From Bacteroidota bacterium (lineage in GTDB: Bacteria > Bacteroidota > Bacteroidia > B-17B0 > Aurantibacillaceae), in assembly GCA_003153315.1 (NCBI GenBank), contig PLYA01000084.1, positions 1-41,787 on the forward strand: a stretch of DNA of 41,787 nt. Reading direction: 5' to 3'. Below, piece after piece: positions 33,871 to 41,787 of this stretch (position 1 is its first letter; each line of letters opens with the position of its first letter). The notes beneath the pieces were generated by a model. The model ran no database searches. It was not told the origin of the DNA and saw only the letters and a program-made list of their open reading frames with translations. The position numbers were made by a program, and so were the translations under genes.

Positions 33871-34746
33871 ATGAAACGCAAAACCCTAAAACAAAAAGCC
33901 GCTGCAAAAAAAGCCGCTAACCCAAACGCAAGAACAAGCTCTACCTCCGAAACTGGTCACGCCAAAAACGTAGCCCATTTCGCAACCCTTATAACCTACT
34001 CCACAAGTTATGGCACAACCTATAACCCAAGTGCAACAGCTATCAAACTCCCTGCACTAAACACCACCCTTACCAATTCACAAACCGCACTCACCAATGC
34101 CATTAATGATGCTACTTCAAATACCAACGCTATCAATGCCCGTGTAGCTGCATTCCTAAATATCAAAAAACTAGCCACCCGTATGTTAGCTGCACTAAAC
34201 GGTGCAGGCGCAACTACCCTGCAAATAGCCAATGCCAAAACTATTAACCGCAAAATACAAGGCAGCCGCGCCAAATTAACTCCTGTTCCTACTACAACTT
34301 CCACCCCAACAACAGGTACTACCACAAATACAACAACTACTACCACACCTCCCCCTCCCGAAAGAACAACACCCACCACAACCCCTGTTACACCACATAC
34401 TGTTTCTACCTCACAACAAAGTTTCGACCAATTAATCCAGCACATGCAGGCATTTATTGCCCTTTTGGCAAGCGTACCAACCTACAATCCCAACGAAGTC
34501 GATTTAAAAGTAGCCGCCCTGAATACTTATTTAGGTACTCTCAATACAACCAACAATGCAGCCATAACTGCCCATACCAAACTAGCCAACACCCTTATCG
34601 CTCGTAACAAAACACTTTACGCACCCATCACAGGTCTTTGTGCAATAGCTCAGGAAACCAAAAACTACATCAAATCCGTTTACGGAGCCACAGCGCCCGA
34701 ATACAAACAGGTAAGTAAACTTAGTTTTAAAGTCCGTAAATCCTAA
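33871..34746 (+). CDS. Thr/Ala-rich protein with internally duplicated helical domain
   Basis: I do not recognise a named family. The 291-aa product has a very basic N-terminus (MKRKTLKQKAAAKKAA) and two similar helical domains separated by a Thr/Pro linker (about 136-180, with runs of Thr and Pro). The duplication is direct: TYNP at 50-53 and 204-207 and ALNT at 62-65 and 216-219 lie the same 154 residues apart, with matching hydrophobic spacing through about residues 37-130 and 191-284. There is no signal peptide or membrane helix. Codons end in C more often than in neighbouring genes. The gene is flanked by the conserved upstream element and by a 21-bp array, as is the frameshifted gene at 21079, so the two may belong to one class of accessory locus. 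Confidence 0.65.
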   Translation: MKRKTLKQKAAAKKAANPNARTSSTSETGHAKNVAHFATLITYSTSYGTTYNPSATAIKLPALNTTLTNSQTALTNAINDATSNTNAINARVAAFLNIKKLATRMLAALNGAGATTLQIANAKTINRKIQGSRAKLTPVPTTTSTPTTGTTTNTTTTTTPPPPERTTPTTTPVTPHTVSTSQQSFDQLIQHMQAFIALLASVPTYNPNEVDLKVAALNTYLGTLNTTNNAAITAHTKLANTLIARNKTLYAPITGLCAIAQETKNYIKSVYGATAPEYKQVSKLSFKVRKS

Positions 34747-34755
34747 AAACTTCCT

Positions 34756-34777
34756 GTCATCCTGAGCGTAGCCGAAG
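34756..34777. repeat. REP-type gtcatcctgagcgtagccga repeat
   Basis: The 22-base stretch gtcatcctgagcgtagccga plus ag belongs to the same dispersed extragenic repeat class as 20040-20061. It lies between the Thr/Ala-rich gene and the 21-bp array. Confidence 0.6.
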
Positions 34778-34800
34778 AATAAAGTACAATACTAGCTACG

Positions 34801-35052
34801 GCAACTATAATACAACCTTTGTCCAACAACAAACTTCCTTTGGCAATCATATAAGTAGCTATGGCATTCACAAAACTTGCTTTGGCAACTATAATACAGC
34901 CTTTGGCATTCATAGTTTTAGCCTTGTCCACCATAATATAAGCAATGGCAACTATAATATAACCTGTGGCATTTATAGTTCTAGCCTTGTCAATCATAAT
35001 ACAAGCAATGGCAACTATAAAACAGGCACCGTCAGGTATAATACAAGCCTTG
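34801..35052. repeat. 21-bp tandem array, 12 units, with 63-bp super-period
   Basis: Units start at 34801, 34822, 34843 and on to 35032, exactly 21 bases each. From 34885 the order becomes A-B-C-A-B-C-A: A begins gcaactataa (34885, 34948, 35011), B begins gcatt (34906, 34969) and C begins tcca/tcaa (34927, 34990). Most units end in ttg or atg. On the minus strand a stop-free heptad reading (IIVAIAY, IMVDKAK, TMNAKGC) runs through it, a consequence of 21 being divisible by three. I see no start signal for a gene. The surrounding stretch 34747-35206 has no other gene. Confidence 0.95.
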
Positions 35053-35206
35053 TCAAGCTCAGTCCCCCCCTCTACCAGTTCAACACTTCTATCAAAACCT
35101 TCTGAACTAATCCTGAAGTTCATCATATAAATCTTATCATTAAACAAAATAAATACCCCAACTCATAACCAACATCACCCAAAATGTTTTTACTTTGATG
35201 TCCATA

Positions 35207-35887
35207 ATGAATACCACCATTTTAATCGTCGAAGACGAAAAACCCTTAAGCGAATCCATTGTCCAGTATCTTACCAATAGTGGCATTACCTGCACACAGG
35301 CTTATACCTACAACAGCGCAGTCAATAAATTAGGTTCCGCCGTATTCGATTGCCTGATTATTGATATTGGCCTGCCCGATGGCTCAGGCATTGATTTAAT
35401 AAACTACGTAAAAAGAAAAAAATACGAATCCGGTTTAATCATTATCTCCGCACGCAACTCCTTAGAAGATAAGTTAGAAGGCTTTAACACAGGTGCCGAT
35501 GATTTTCTCGTAAAACCCTTTCACCTTTCCGAACTCAATGCCAGAATTAATGCCCTGGTTAAAAGAAAAAAATTCAATGGCCAGGAAGTTTTAGACTACA
35601 ACGAGATTAGCATACAAATGCAAAGCAAAACTGTTTTTATAAACAAAAAAAAAATCAGTCTCACCAAAAAAGAAATGGACCTGCTCATTTATTTTATATC
35701 CAACGCAAATAAATTAATTACCAAAGATGCCATTGCCTACAACCTTTGGAAAAACAATGCAGACCTCGCTATATCAAGCGAAATCATTTATACCCATATC
35801 AAAAACCTGCGCAAAAAATTAATCGAAAACGGCGCCAAAGATTATGTGCAGGCAGTATATGGTGTGGGCTATAAGTTTGGCGAATAA
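35207..35887 (+). CDS. OmpR-family response regulator
   Basis: This cytoplasmic DNA-binding regulator is the partner of the kinase that follows without a gap. ATG 35207 (MNTTILIVEDEKPLS) is preferred; ATG 35198 lies three codons upstream. The receiver has the acidic pair VEDE, phospho-acceptor Asp in CLIIDIGLPDGSG (residue 53 from this start), the Ser in IIISARNS and Lys in DDFLVKPF. The winged-helix OmpR domain (about 125-226) has KKISLTKKEMDLLIYFISNA and a recognition helix around IIYTHIKNLRKKL, ending YVQAVYGVGYKFG. Target genes are unknown; the Rieske-to-YceI genes downstream are candidates. Confidence 0.95.
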   Translation: MNTTILIVEDEKPLSESIVQYLTNSGITCTQAYTYNSAVNKLGSAVFDCLIIDIGLPDGSGIDLINYVKRKKYESGLIIISARNSLEDKLEGFNTGADDFLVKPFHLSELNARINALVKRKKFNGQEVLDYNEISIQMQSKTVFINKKKISLTKKEMDLLIYFISNANKLITKDAIAYNLWKNNADLAISSEIIYTHIKNLRKKLIENGAKDYVQAVYGVGYKFGE

Positions 35888-37180
35888 ATGCGTTTACTCT
35901 ATAAAAACATATTAATCAACGCCTTTGCATCCCTCCTCATTATATTGTTGGGCGGCATTATTACGTATTTCTTCATCATACACAAAATACAACAAGAGTC
36001 CGAAGAACACCTCTTCGTAGAAAAACAAGCCGTCGAAAAGCAATTAAAACAAGGCGTTTCACCCCAGTTTTTTAAAAACAACATCGGCGATGAAATCATC
36101 TTCAAAGAAATTACAGCACTCTCCGGCCGAAAACCATTCTTCAAAACCATCGAAGAAAAAGAAGAATACGAAGAAGTAAACCAAAAATTAGAAGAAACAA
36201 ATAACGATATATTTAATACCCAGGCCATCGTATTTGAGTATGCCGCCATGGATAAAGATTATGAAATAACCATCATCAAATCCTCCGATAACGATGAAGA
36301 ACTGGGAGACAATATATCACAAGCCGTAACCATCTCCGCCCTCTTAATGATTATTGCCATTGTGTTGGTAAACACTTTTATTTACAAAAGAATATGGGCG
36401 CCCTTTTATGTTACCTTAAAAGAACTCAAGAGCTTTAATATCTCTAAACGAGAAGTCATTAAATTCCCTAAAACACAAACCACCGAGTTTAATCAACTAA
36501 ATAATGCCATAACACTAATGGCTGAAAAAATTTCACACGACTACCTTTCACTAAAAGAGTTTACCGAAAACGCTTCTCACGAAATTCAAACACCCTTAGC
36601 CGTTATCAATTCAAAAATTGAAATGTGTTTGCAGGATAAACAACTTAGTCCCGACCAAGCTAAAATGCTCATAGAAGCAAGCTATGCAGTAAATAGTTTA
36701 GTTAACCTCAACAAGAGTTTAATTACCCTTACCAAATTAGATAATAATCAAATAGATCCTCCAAGTGATGTTAATGTCAGCGACAAAATATATAAACGCC
36801 TTAACTTATTTGAAGAGTTCATTCAGGAAAAAGATATCGATTTAGATTTAAAAATAGATAATAGCGTTATTATTAAAATTGATGTTACCCTTGCCGGAAT
36901 ACTTTTTGATAACCTGATAAAAAATGCCATTAGGCACAACTTAGTTAGCGGAGGAAAGATCAAGATAGAAGTAACCAATCAAGTTATTAAAATAGCCAAT
37001 ACAGGAGCTGAACCAAAGGCTAGTACAGATAAATTTTTTGAACGTTTCTATAAAGATGGCAACCAGGAATCTTTAGGATTGGGATTAGCTATTGTAAAAA
37101 AAATATGTGATATATATGGATTTAAAATTTCATATCAGTATGCAGAAGGTTTGCATATTGTAACCGTAAACATTCAGTAA
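35888..37180 (+). CDS. Sensor histidine kinase
   Basis: This membrane-bound HisKA kinase has 430 aa. There are two transmembrane helices (about residues 9-29 and 148-168), with a 115-residue periplasmic sensor between them rich in Glu and Lys. The H box is FTENASHEIQTPLAVINSKI (phosphoryl His in SHE). The N box is NLIKNAIRHN, the G1 region is reduced to IANTGAEP, and the G2 box is ESLGLGLAIVKKICD. It starts at the base after the regulator stop (TAAATG), so the pair is cotranscribed. The short sensor domain gives no clear ligand. Confidence 0.93.
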   Translation: MRLLYKNILINAFASLLIILLGGIITYFFIIHKIQQESEEHLFVEKQAVEKQLKQGVSPQFFKNNIGDEIIFKEITALSGRKPFFKTIEEKEEYEEVNQKLEETNNDIFNTQAIVFEYAAMDKDYEITIIKSSDNDEELGDNISQAVTISALLMIIAIVLVNTFIYKRIWAPFYVTLKELKSFNISKREVIKFPKTQTTEFNQLNNAITLMAEKISHDYLSLKEFTENASHEIQTPLAVINSKIEMCLQDKQLSPDQAKMLIEASYAVNSLVNLNKSLITLTKLDNNQIDPPSDVNVSDKIYKRLNLFEEFIQEKDIDLDLKIDNSVIIKIDVTLAGILFDNLIKNAIRHNLVSGGKIKIEVTNQVIKIANTGAEPKASTDKFFERFYKDGNQESLGLGLAIVKKICDIYGFKISYQYAEGLHIVTVNIQ

Positions 37181-37230
37181 ATATGAATGTTATAATATCC
37201 TAAAATCAGATTCTATTCAGAATGCTTCAT

Positions 37231-37238
37231 TAATTTTG
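37231..37238 (+). promoter_or_regulatory. -7 box of the Rieske gene
   Basis: TAATTTTG fits TAnnTTTG and lies 29 bases before the ATG at 37268. Confidence 0.4.
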
Positions 37239-37267
37239 CTAATATAAATTATCCTTACTTTCCAAAA

Positions 37268-37681
37268 ATGAAAACAATAACCCGAAAAGAATTTATCGAA
37301 CAAGTTGGTGTAGGAGCAGCAGCTCTTATGTTTGCATCCTGCCTTGGAAGTTGTAAAAAAAAGAGTACAACTAATCCAAGCACAGCAACCGTTAATTTCA
37401 CAGTAAGCATTGCTTCAGGCCCACTTGCTACAAACGGAGGCTTCCTTATACAAAATGGTGTAATTGTAGCCCGAACTACATCAGGTACTTTTGTTGCTGT
37501 ATCATCAACCTGTACTCATCAGGGGGGGACATTAGGTTTCTCAAGTTCAAATACGTTTGTATGTCCTGTACATGGCGCAACATTTGATACAAGTGGTAAT
37601 GTAATAAGTGGTCCGGCACCAACTGCCCTGCAAAAATACACCACAGTGCTTACTGGCAGTTCTTTGCAGGTACATTCCTAA
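37268..37681 (+). CDS. Rieske 2Fe-2S lipoprotein
   Basis: The 137-aa membrane-anchored Rieske protein binds a 2Fe-2S cluster through two Cys and two His. The first half-site is Cys82/His84 in STCTHQGGTLG and the second is Cys99/His102 in VCPVHGATFD. The N-terminus MKTITRKEFIEQVGVGAAAL has a hydrophobic core and a lipobox at LGSC (Cys29), though ASC (Cys25) is also possible. There is no Tat twin-arginine pair. It is a stand-alone Rieske ferredoxin-like domain, not the cytochrome bc1 subunit. Its partner could be the cytochrome-like lipoproteins at 29119-31769 or an unlinked oxidase. Confidence 0.9.
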   Translation: MKTITRKEFIEQVGVGAAALMFASCLGSCKKKSTTNPSTATVNFTVSIASGPLATNGGFLIQNGVIVARTTSGTFVAVSSTCTHQGGTLGFSSSNTFVCPVHGATFDTSGNVISGPAPTALQKYTTVLTGSSLQVHS

Positions 37682-37723
37682 CAAATGTTTTAACAGAGTT
37701 TACTTTTATTGCTTAAAGCCAAT

Positions 37724-37731
37724 TACATTTG
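37724..37731 (+). promoter_or_regulatory. -7 box of the seven-repeat T9SS gene
   Basis: TACATTTG matches TAnnTTTG 30 bases before ATG 37762. Confidence 0.4.
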
Positions 37732-37761
37732 TCTTTATAATTAATTTATAATAGATAATAA

Positions 37762-39342
37762 ATGCAAACAAAGTTCAGTACATCTATTCTTCTTTATTTT
37801 GTATTACTTATAAACTTTAGTATAGCTCAAACAGGTTTTCAAAAAACTTATGGAGGGGCCTTTGATGAACGTGGGTTTTCAGTTAATCAAACTACCGATA
37901 AAGGTTTTATTATTGCCGGATATACCAATAGTTATGGCGCAGGAATGAATGATTTTTACCTTATCAAAAGTGACTCCCTTGGCAATCCTGTTTGGTCTAA
38001 AACGTATGGAGGCACAAAAGATGATGAAGCCTATTCCGTGAAACAAACAACCGACGGAGGATTTATTATAGCTGGATACTCAAATAGTTTTGGAGCTATC
38101 AATTACGATGCTTATTTGGTTAAAACAGATGCAATGGGAGACACTCTTTGGACGAAAACCTATGGTGGCATAAATAGCGACTTTGCAAACTCAGTTCAAC
38201 AAACAACTGATGGAGGATTTATTCTGGCCGGTTATACAACCAGCTTTGTATCAAGTCCCGACTCAGGAAATATTTATTTGATTAAAACAGATGCTAATGG
38301 AAATCTCTCTTGGTCAAAATCCTTAGGTGGCGCCATTAATATCAGTGATGGGTATAGCGTTAAACAAACTACCGATAAGGGATATATTGTAACGGGTTAT
38401 ACCAATAGTTTTGGAGAGCCTAATGGTGATGTTATTTTGTTTAAAACCGATTCTATGGGAATAGTTTCCTGGACAAAAACGTATGGCAGCCTTGGTCTTG
38501 ATTGGGGAAACTCTATTAAGCAAACTACGGATGGTGGTTATATCATTGCAGGCTCAGCAAGCTTTGACAGTACAAACTTAGTTGATGTTTATTTAATTAA
38601 AACTAATGCTATCGGTGATACTCTTTGGACTAAAACCTACGGCGGTATAGGCTATGACTTTGGGCAATCGGTTGAACAAACTACTGATGGTGGTTATATT
38701 ATAACGGGTTATACCAATAGTTGCGATACTTGTAATTACAATGCTTATCTTATAAAAACAGATATTAATGGTAATCTTCTTTGGTCAAGCACAAATGGCG
38801 GAAAAGGTGATGATGAGGGAAATTATGTTCATCAAACTACAGATGGTGGTTATATAGTTGCAGGAGTAACTAATAGTTATGGCACCGGAGATTATGATTT
38901 TTATGTTATAAAAACGGATGCCAATGGGATTTCTTGTAATCAAGCAAATTTCACTAATGTTAAAAAATCTCCTCCTACTATGCAAAATAATCAAACAATG
39001 CAACTATATCCAGCTAACACGAGTTTACATTATATAAATACACTTTTAGATACAGGGAATATTACTACAGATATATGCTATCCGTTAGGTATAAAATCCC
39101 TCTCTGAAAATCAACCTTTAATTAAAGTCTTTCCTAATCCAACTAATGGAACATTCACTCTTCAGATAAATAACTTTAATGAAGAAAATGTTATTGTGTC
39201 GATAGAAAATAATCTTGGAGAAACTGTCTATAGTAATTTATCTAAAGAAATTAATTTACAAAACCTTACAAGTGGAACCTATTTTTTACACGTTAAATCT
39301 TTCGATAACATGTATTCCCAAAAAATTATTCTTATTAAATAA
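37762..39342 (+). CDS. T9SS-exported seven-repeat propeller-like protein
   Basis: This secreted protein of 526 aa has a signal peptide (about 1-22, ending IAQT). Seven repeats of about 50 aa run from residue 24 to about 380. Each reads W-x-KTYGG, then D-x-G-x-SV-x-QTTDGGFIIAGYTN, then D-x-YLIKTD-x-x-G. The variants are KTYGGAFDE, KTYGGTKDD, KTYGGINSD, KSLGGAINI, KTYGSLGLD, KTYGGIGYD and STNGGKGDD. Seven such repeats suggest a seven-bladed beta-propeller. The C-terminal type IX sorting domain includes IKVFPNPTNGTFTLQINNF and SGTYFLHVKSFDN. Binding partner is unknown. It is monocistronic between Rieske and YceI genes. Confidence 0.85.
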   Translation: MQTKFSTSILLYFVLLINFSIAQTGFQKTYGGAFDERGFSVNQTTDKGFIIAGYTNSYGAGMNDFYLIKSDSLGNPVWSKTYGGTKDDEAYSVKQTTDGGFIIAGYSNSFGAINYDAYLVKTDAMGDTLWTKTYGGINSDFANSVQQTTDGGFILAGYTTSFVSSPDSGNIYLIKTDANGNLSWSKSLGGAINISDGYSVKQTTDKGYIVTGYTNSFGEPNGDVILFKTDSMGIVSWTKTYGSLGLDWGNSIKQTTDGGYIIAGSASFDSTNLVDVYLIKTNAIGDTLWTKTYGGIGYDFGQSVEQTTDGGYIITGYTNSCDTCNYNAYLIKTDINGNLLWSSTNGGKGDDEGNYVHQTTDGGYIVAGVTNSYGTGDYDFYVIKTDANGISCNQANFTNVKKSPPTMQNNQTMQLYPANTSLHYINTLLDTGNITTDICYPLGIKSLSENQPLIKVFPNPTNGTFTLQINNFNEENVIVSIENNLGETVYSNLSKEINLQNLTSGTYFLHVKSFDNMYSQKIILIK

Positions 39343-39412
39343 ATTACATCATTGTAAAATCAGTTTTTATACAGAATTATAAATTAATTTTACACACCAT
39401 TAAAAAATCAAT

Positions 39413-39961
39413 ATGAAAAAAGCAATCTTATTAGTAGCAAGTGTTGTAATTGCAAACATGACTCAAGCACAAATTTATGCAGCTAAAACCTGTGTAACGC
39501 ATTTCTTTTCTAAAACAGCCATGAAGGATATTGAAGCCAAAAGCAATACAGCAAAACCTGTATTAGATGCAGCCTCAGGTAATTTTCAAATGCGTGTACA
39601 AAACACTTCTTTCAAATTTGAATCTTCTTTTATGGAAGAGCACTTCAATGAAAATTATATGGAGTCTGAGAAGTATCCTTACGCTACTTTTAAAGGAAAA
39701 ATTAATGAGAAGGTAGATTATGCCAAAGATGGTGAATATAAAGTAACCTGCACAGGCACGATGGATATGCATGGCACTACTCAGCAAATTACTACTTCGG
39801 GTACATTAACAGTTAAAGGGAAAGAAGTTACTATAGTCTCTAAATTCAAAGTAAAACCAGCTGATTATAAAATCAAGGTGCCTTCTCTTTATGTAAAAGA
39901 AATTGCTGAAGAAATTGATGTGGACATTACGACGGTAATGGAACCCTACGTTAAAAAATAA
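39413..39961 (+). CDS. YceI family protein
   Basis: This periplasmic lipocalin-like protein of 182 aa belongs to a family whose members bind polyisoprenoids or quinone-like lipids. A signal peptide (MKKAILLVASVVIANMTQAQ) is followed by the YceI barrel: THFFSKTAMKDIEAKSNTAK, FKFESSFMEEHFNENYMESE, KYPYATFKGKI, a central YKVTCTGTMDMHGTTQQITT and DYKIKVPSLYVKEIAEEIDV near the end. All landmarks of the family are present and length is normal. YceI genes often accompany cytochromes and DUF5777 barrels in this phylum (general knowledge). The next gene is guaA. Confidence 0.92.
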   Translation: MKKAILLVASVVIANMTQAQIYAAKTCVTHFFSKTAMKDIEAKSNTAKPVLDAASGNFQMRVQNTSFKFESSFMEEHFNENYMESEKYPYATFKGKINEKVDYAKDGEYKVTCTGTMDMHGTTQQITTSGTLTVKGKEVTIVSKFKVKPADYKIKVPSLYVKEIAEEIDVDITTVMEPYVKK

Positions 39962-39986
39962 TCGTGTTGAGATAAAGTGTAAACTT

Positions 39987-39994
39987 TATCTTTG
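39987..39994 (+). promoter_or_regulatory. -7 box abutting the guaA start codon
   Basis: TATCTTTG ends only three bases before the guaA ATG at 39998. With the last G at -4, transcription would begin at about 39998, on the start codon itself. Confidence 0.65.
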
Positions 39995-39997
39995 CAC

Positions 39998-41527
39998 ATG
40001 CAAGAAAGTATCCTAATTCTCGATTTTGGTTCTCAGTTCACGCAGCTTATAGCGCGTCGTGTCAGGGAATTGAATGTGTACTGTGAAATTCATCCCTACA
40101 ATAAGATTCCTGAAATAACTTCCCATTTCAAAGGAGTTATTTTTTCAGGCAGCCCGCATAGTGTGCGCGAAGTTGATGCACCTAAGCCCGATATCACAAA
40201 CATAAAAGGCAAACTCCCTTTATTGGGTATTTGTTATGGCGCACAATACTTAGCCCATTTTTTTGGCGGAGAAGTAACACAAAGCAATACGCGCGAATAT
40301 GGCCGCGCGCATTTAGAATTTGTAAATACCACAAACCCATTATTTAAAGATATTAGTGAAGACACCCAAGTATGGATGTCGCATGGAGATAGCATTGCTA
40401 AAATACCAGATACCTACGAAATTATTGCCAGTACACATGATGTAAAAGTAGCCGGCTTTTTTGTAAAAAATGAGAAAACCTATGGCATTCAATTTCATCC
40501 CGAAGTATACCATACCACCGAAGGAACCAGATTGCTTAGGAATTTTGTAATAGATATCTGCGGCTGTGCAGGTAGCTGGACATCAGCCTCCTTTATTGAA
40601 ACAACAGTTGCCGAATTGAAGAGCAAAATAGGAAACGACAAGGTCATACTTGGTTTGTCAGGCGGTGTAGATAGCAGTGTGGCAGCTGTATTGCTTCACA
40701 AAGCCATTGGTAAGAACCTGCATTGCATATTTGTAGATAACGGATTACTTCGTAAGAATGAATTTGAAACTGTATTAGAATCATACAAACACATGGGCTT
40801 AAACGTAAAAGGCGTAAATGCCTCCCAACGTTTCTATGATGAGCTAAAAGGAATCTCCGATCCCGAAAAAAAGCGCAAGGCCATCGGTAAAGCGTTTATA
40901 GATGTATTTGACGATGAATCTAAATTGGTAAAAGATGCCAAATGGCTGGCACAAGGCACCATATACCCCGATGTGATTGAAAGTATCTCCGTAAAAGGCC
41001 CTTCGGCTACCATTAAATCACATCACAACGTTGGCGGCTTGCCCGATTACATGAAACTTCAGGTAGTAGAACCCTTACGAAGTTTATTTAAAGACGAAGT
41101 ACGCCGTGTAGGTAGAGCATTAGATATTGATGATGCCATTCTTAACCGCCACCCTTTCCCTGGCCCCGGTTTAGCTATCAGAATATTAGGGGACATTACA
41201 GAAGCAAAAGTAAGAACACTACAGGAAGTAGATGCCATTTTTATTGACGGGTTAAAATCTAACAATCTTTATAATCAGGTATGGCAGGCAGGCGCTATAT
41301 TATTGCCTGTGCAATCGGTTGGAGTAATGGGCGATGAACGCACTTATGAAAATGTGGTGGCTTTACGTGCTGTTTCTTCAACAGATGGTATGACGGCAGA
41401 TTGGTGTCATTTACCGTATGAGTTCCTTGCTAAAATATCCAACGAAATTATTAACAAAGTAAAAGGTGTTAACCGTGTGGTGTATGATATAAGCTCTAAA
41501 CCACCTGCTACTATAGAATGGGAGTAG
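39998..41527 (+). CDS. guaA: GMP synthase (glutamine-hydrolysing)
   Basis: This cytoplasmic enzyme makes GMP from XMP with ATP and glutamine. ATG 39998 gives the family start [20 protein letters not shown] (509 aa). The class I glutaminase domain has nucleophile Cys79 in [13 protein letters not shown] and His/Glu in [14 protein letters not shown]. The ATP pyrophosphatase domain has the P-loop [13 protein letters not shown] and TIYPDVIES. The C-terminal dimerisation domain has [15 protein letters not shown] and the ending [17 protein letters not shown]. The very close promoter predicts a leaderless mRNA. The 21-bp array begins about 24 bases after the stop. Confidence 0.97.
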   Translation: MQESILILDFGSQFTQLIARRVRELNVYCEIHPYNKIPEITSHFKGVIFSGSPHSVREVDAPKPDITNIKGKLPLLGICYGAQYLAHFFGGEVTQSNTREYGRAHLEFVNTTNPLFKDISEDTQVWMSHGDSIAKIPDTYEIIASTHDVKVAGFFVKNEKTYGIQFHPEVYHTTEGTRLLRNFVIDICGCAGSWTSASFIETTVAELKSKIGNDKVILGLSGGVDSSVAAVLLHKAIGKNLHCIFVDNGLLRKNEFETVLESYKHMGLNVKGVNASQRFYDELKGISDPEKKRKAIGKAFIDVFDDESKLVKDAKWLAQGTIYPDVIESISVKGPSATIKSHHNVGGLPDYMKLQVVEPLRSLFKDEVRRVGRALDIDDAILNRHPFPGPGLAIRILGDITEAKVRTLQEVDAIFIDGLKSNNLYNQVWQAGAILLPVQSVGVMGDERTYENVVALRAVSSTDGMTADWCHLPYEFLAKISNEIINKVKGVNRVVYDISSKPPATIEWE

Positions 41528-41553
41528 TTTTTATCCCAATTAATAAAGAGAAA

Positions 41554-41787
41554 TGAGTTTCTATTAACCGAAAATGAGTTCCTTTCGAAAGGAAATGAGT
41601 GTTGTTCGAAAGAAAGTGATTTCCTTTTAAGAGAAAATGAGTTTCGTTGAAGGGGAAACGAGTTCCTTTAAAAAGGAACTGAATATTGTTCGAGCGAAAG
41701 TGAGTTTTCTTTAAGAGGAAATAAGTTTCGTTGAAAGGGAAATGAGTATTGTTCGATCAAAAGTGATTTTTGTTAACCTTTGAAGGG
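41554..41787. repeat. 21-bp tandem array, at least 11 units, running off the window
   Basis: Units begin at 41554, 41575, 41596 and on to 41764 with no break in the 21-base register. Unit 2 is tgagttcctttcgaaagg followed by aaa. Units with tgttcga recur at 41596, 41680 and 41743, and the pairs 41617/41701 (ttaagagg-type) and 41638/41722 (tttcgttgaa-type) keep the same order, a higher-order pattern of 63-84 bases. TGA or a variant opens almost every unit, so no protein is encoded on this strand. The end lies outside the window. Confidence 0.94.

Noticed and set aside
34743..35147. Stop-free minus-strand frame of heptad repeats (IIVAIAY, IMVDKAK) as a protein gene
   Set aside because: Any 21-bp repeat gives a seven-codon repeat, and the frame has no promoter or credible start context. 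The DNA-level array explains it.

Overview
The window reads as a chromosomal segment of a free-living member of the Bacteroidota, probably from the broad Chitinophagales/Sphingobacteriales/Flavobacteriales assemblage. The grounds are low G+C, -7 boxes of the TAnnTTTG type, three secreted proteins with C-terminal type IX secretion (T9SS) sorting domains, a PorG-like T9SS barrel (DUF6089), a DUF5777 barrel and a Bacteroidota-type ParE. There are no transposases, integrases, rRNA genes or CRISPR arrays. One tRNA gene, tRNA-Cys(GCA), is present.

Layout. 1-2743: an 18-bp inverted-repeat element, a DUF983 gene broken by an in-frame TAG, an AraC-type regulator and an MFS transporter. 2909-5476: a two-gene minus-strand unit of secreted proteins, including a T9SS-exported NlpC/P60-like hydrolase. 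5739-6382: eroded DNA with a truncated FAD oxidoreductase, a 21-bp tandem array and a conserved upstream element. 6382-9957: a small parvulin, tRNA-Cys, small hypotheticals, a 2OG-Fe(II) oxygenase and a half-length aldehyde dehydrogenase. 10045-11669: rpmI, rplT and a PorG homologue. 11682-19953: a long minus-strand run of ychF, parE, a small conserved gene, a substrate-binding lipoprotein, a FecCD permease, a PagL-like lipid A deacylase and ftcD. 20132-21809: a HEPN-like gene, a strictly phased 21-bp array and a frameshifted gene of a repetitive-locus family. 21905-29088: AsmA, ndk, a PaaE-like reductase, pepP and an Omp85-type barrel. 29119-33209: a minus-strand set of heme-motif surface proteins around a LysM/DUF5777 barrel. 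33210-35206: a repeat-rich accessory island with an internally duplicated Thr/Ala-rich protein and another 21-bp array. 35207-41527: a two-component system, a Rieske lipoprotein, a seven-repeat T9SS protein, YceI and guaA. The window ends in a fourth 21-bp array.

How the parts fit. PorG implies a functional T9SS for which the proteins at 2909, 31911 and 37762 are cargo. The CxnCH lipoproteins, DUF5777 barrel, Rieske lipoprotein and YceI protein could form an envelope redox module, but this is inference. The most unusual feature is a set of four intergenic arrays (6035, 20846, 34801, 41554). Each keeps an exact 21-bp register over 4-12 degenerate units although the consensus differs from array to array, and two show a 63-bp higher-order period. 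Three of the four lie beside copies of a GTTAAAAACGACC element or beside unusual accessory genes. I know of no description of such a system, but no database search was possible.
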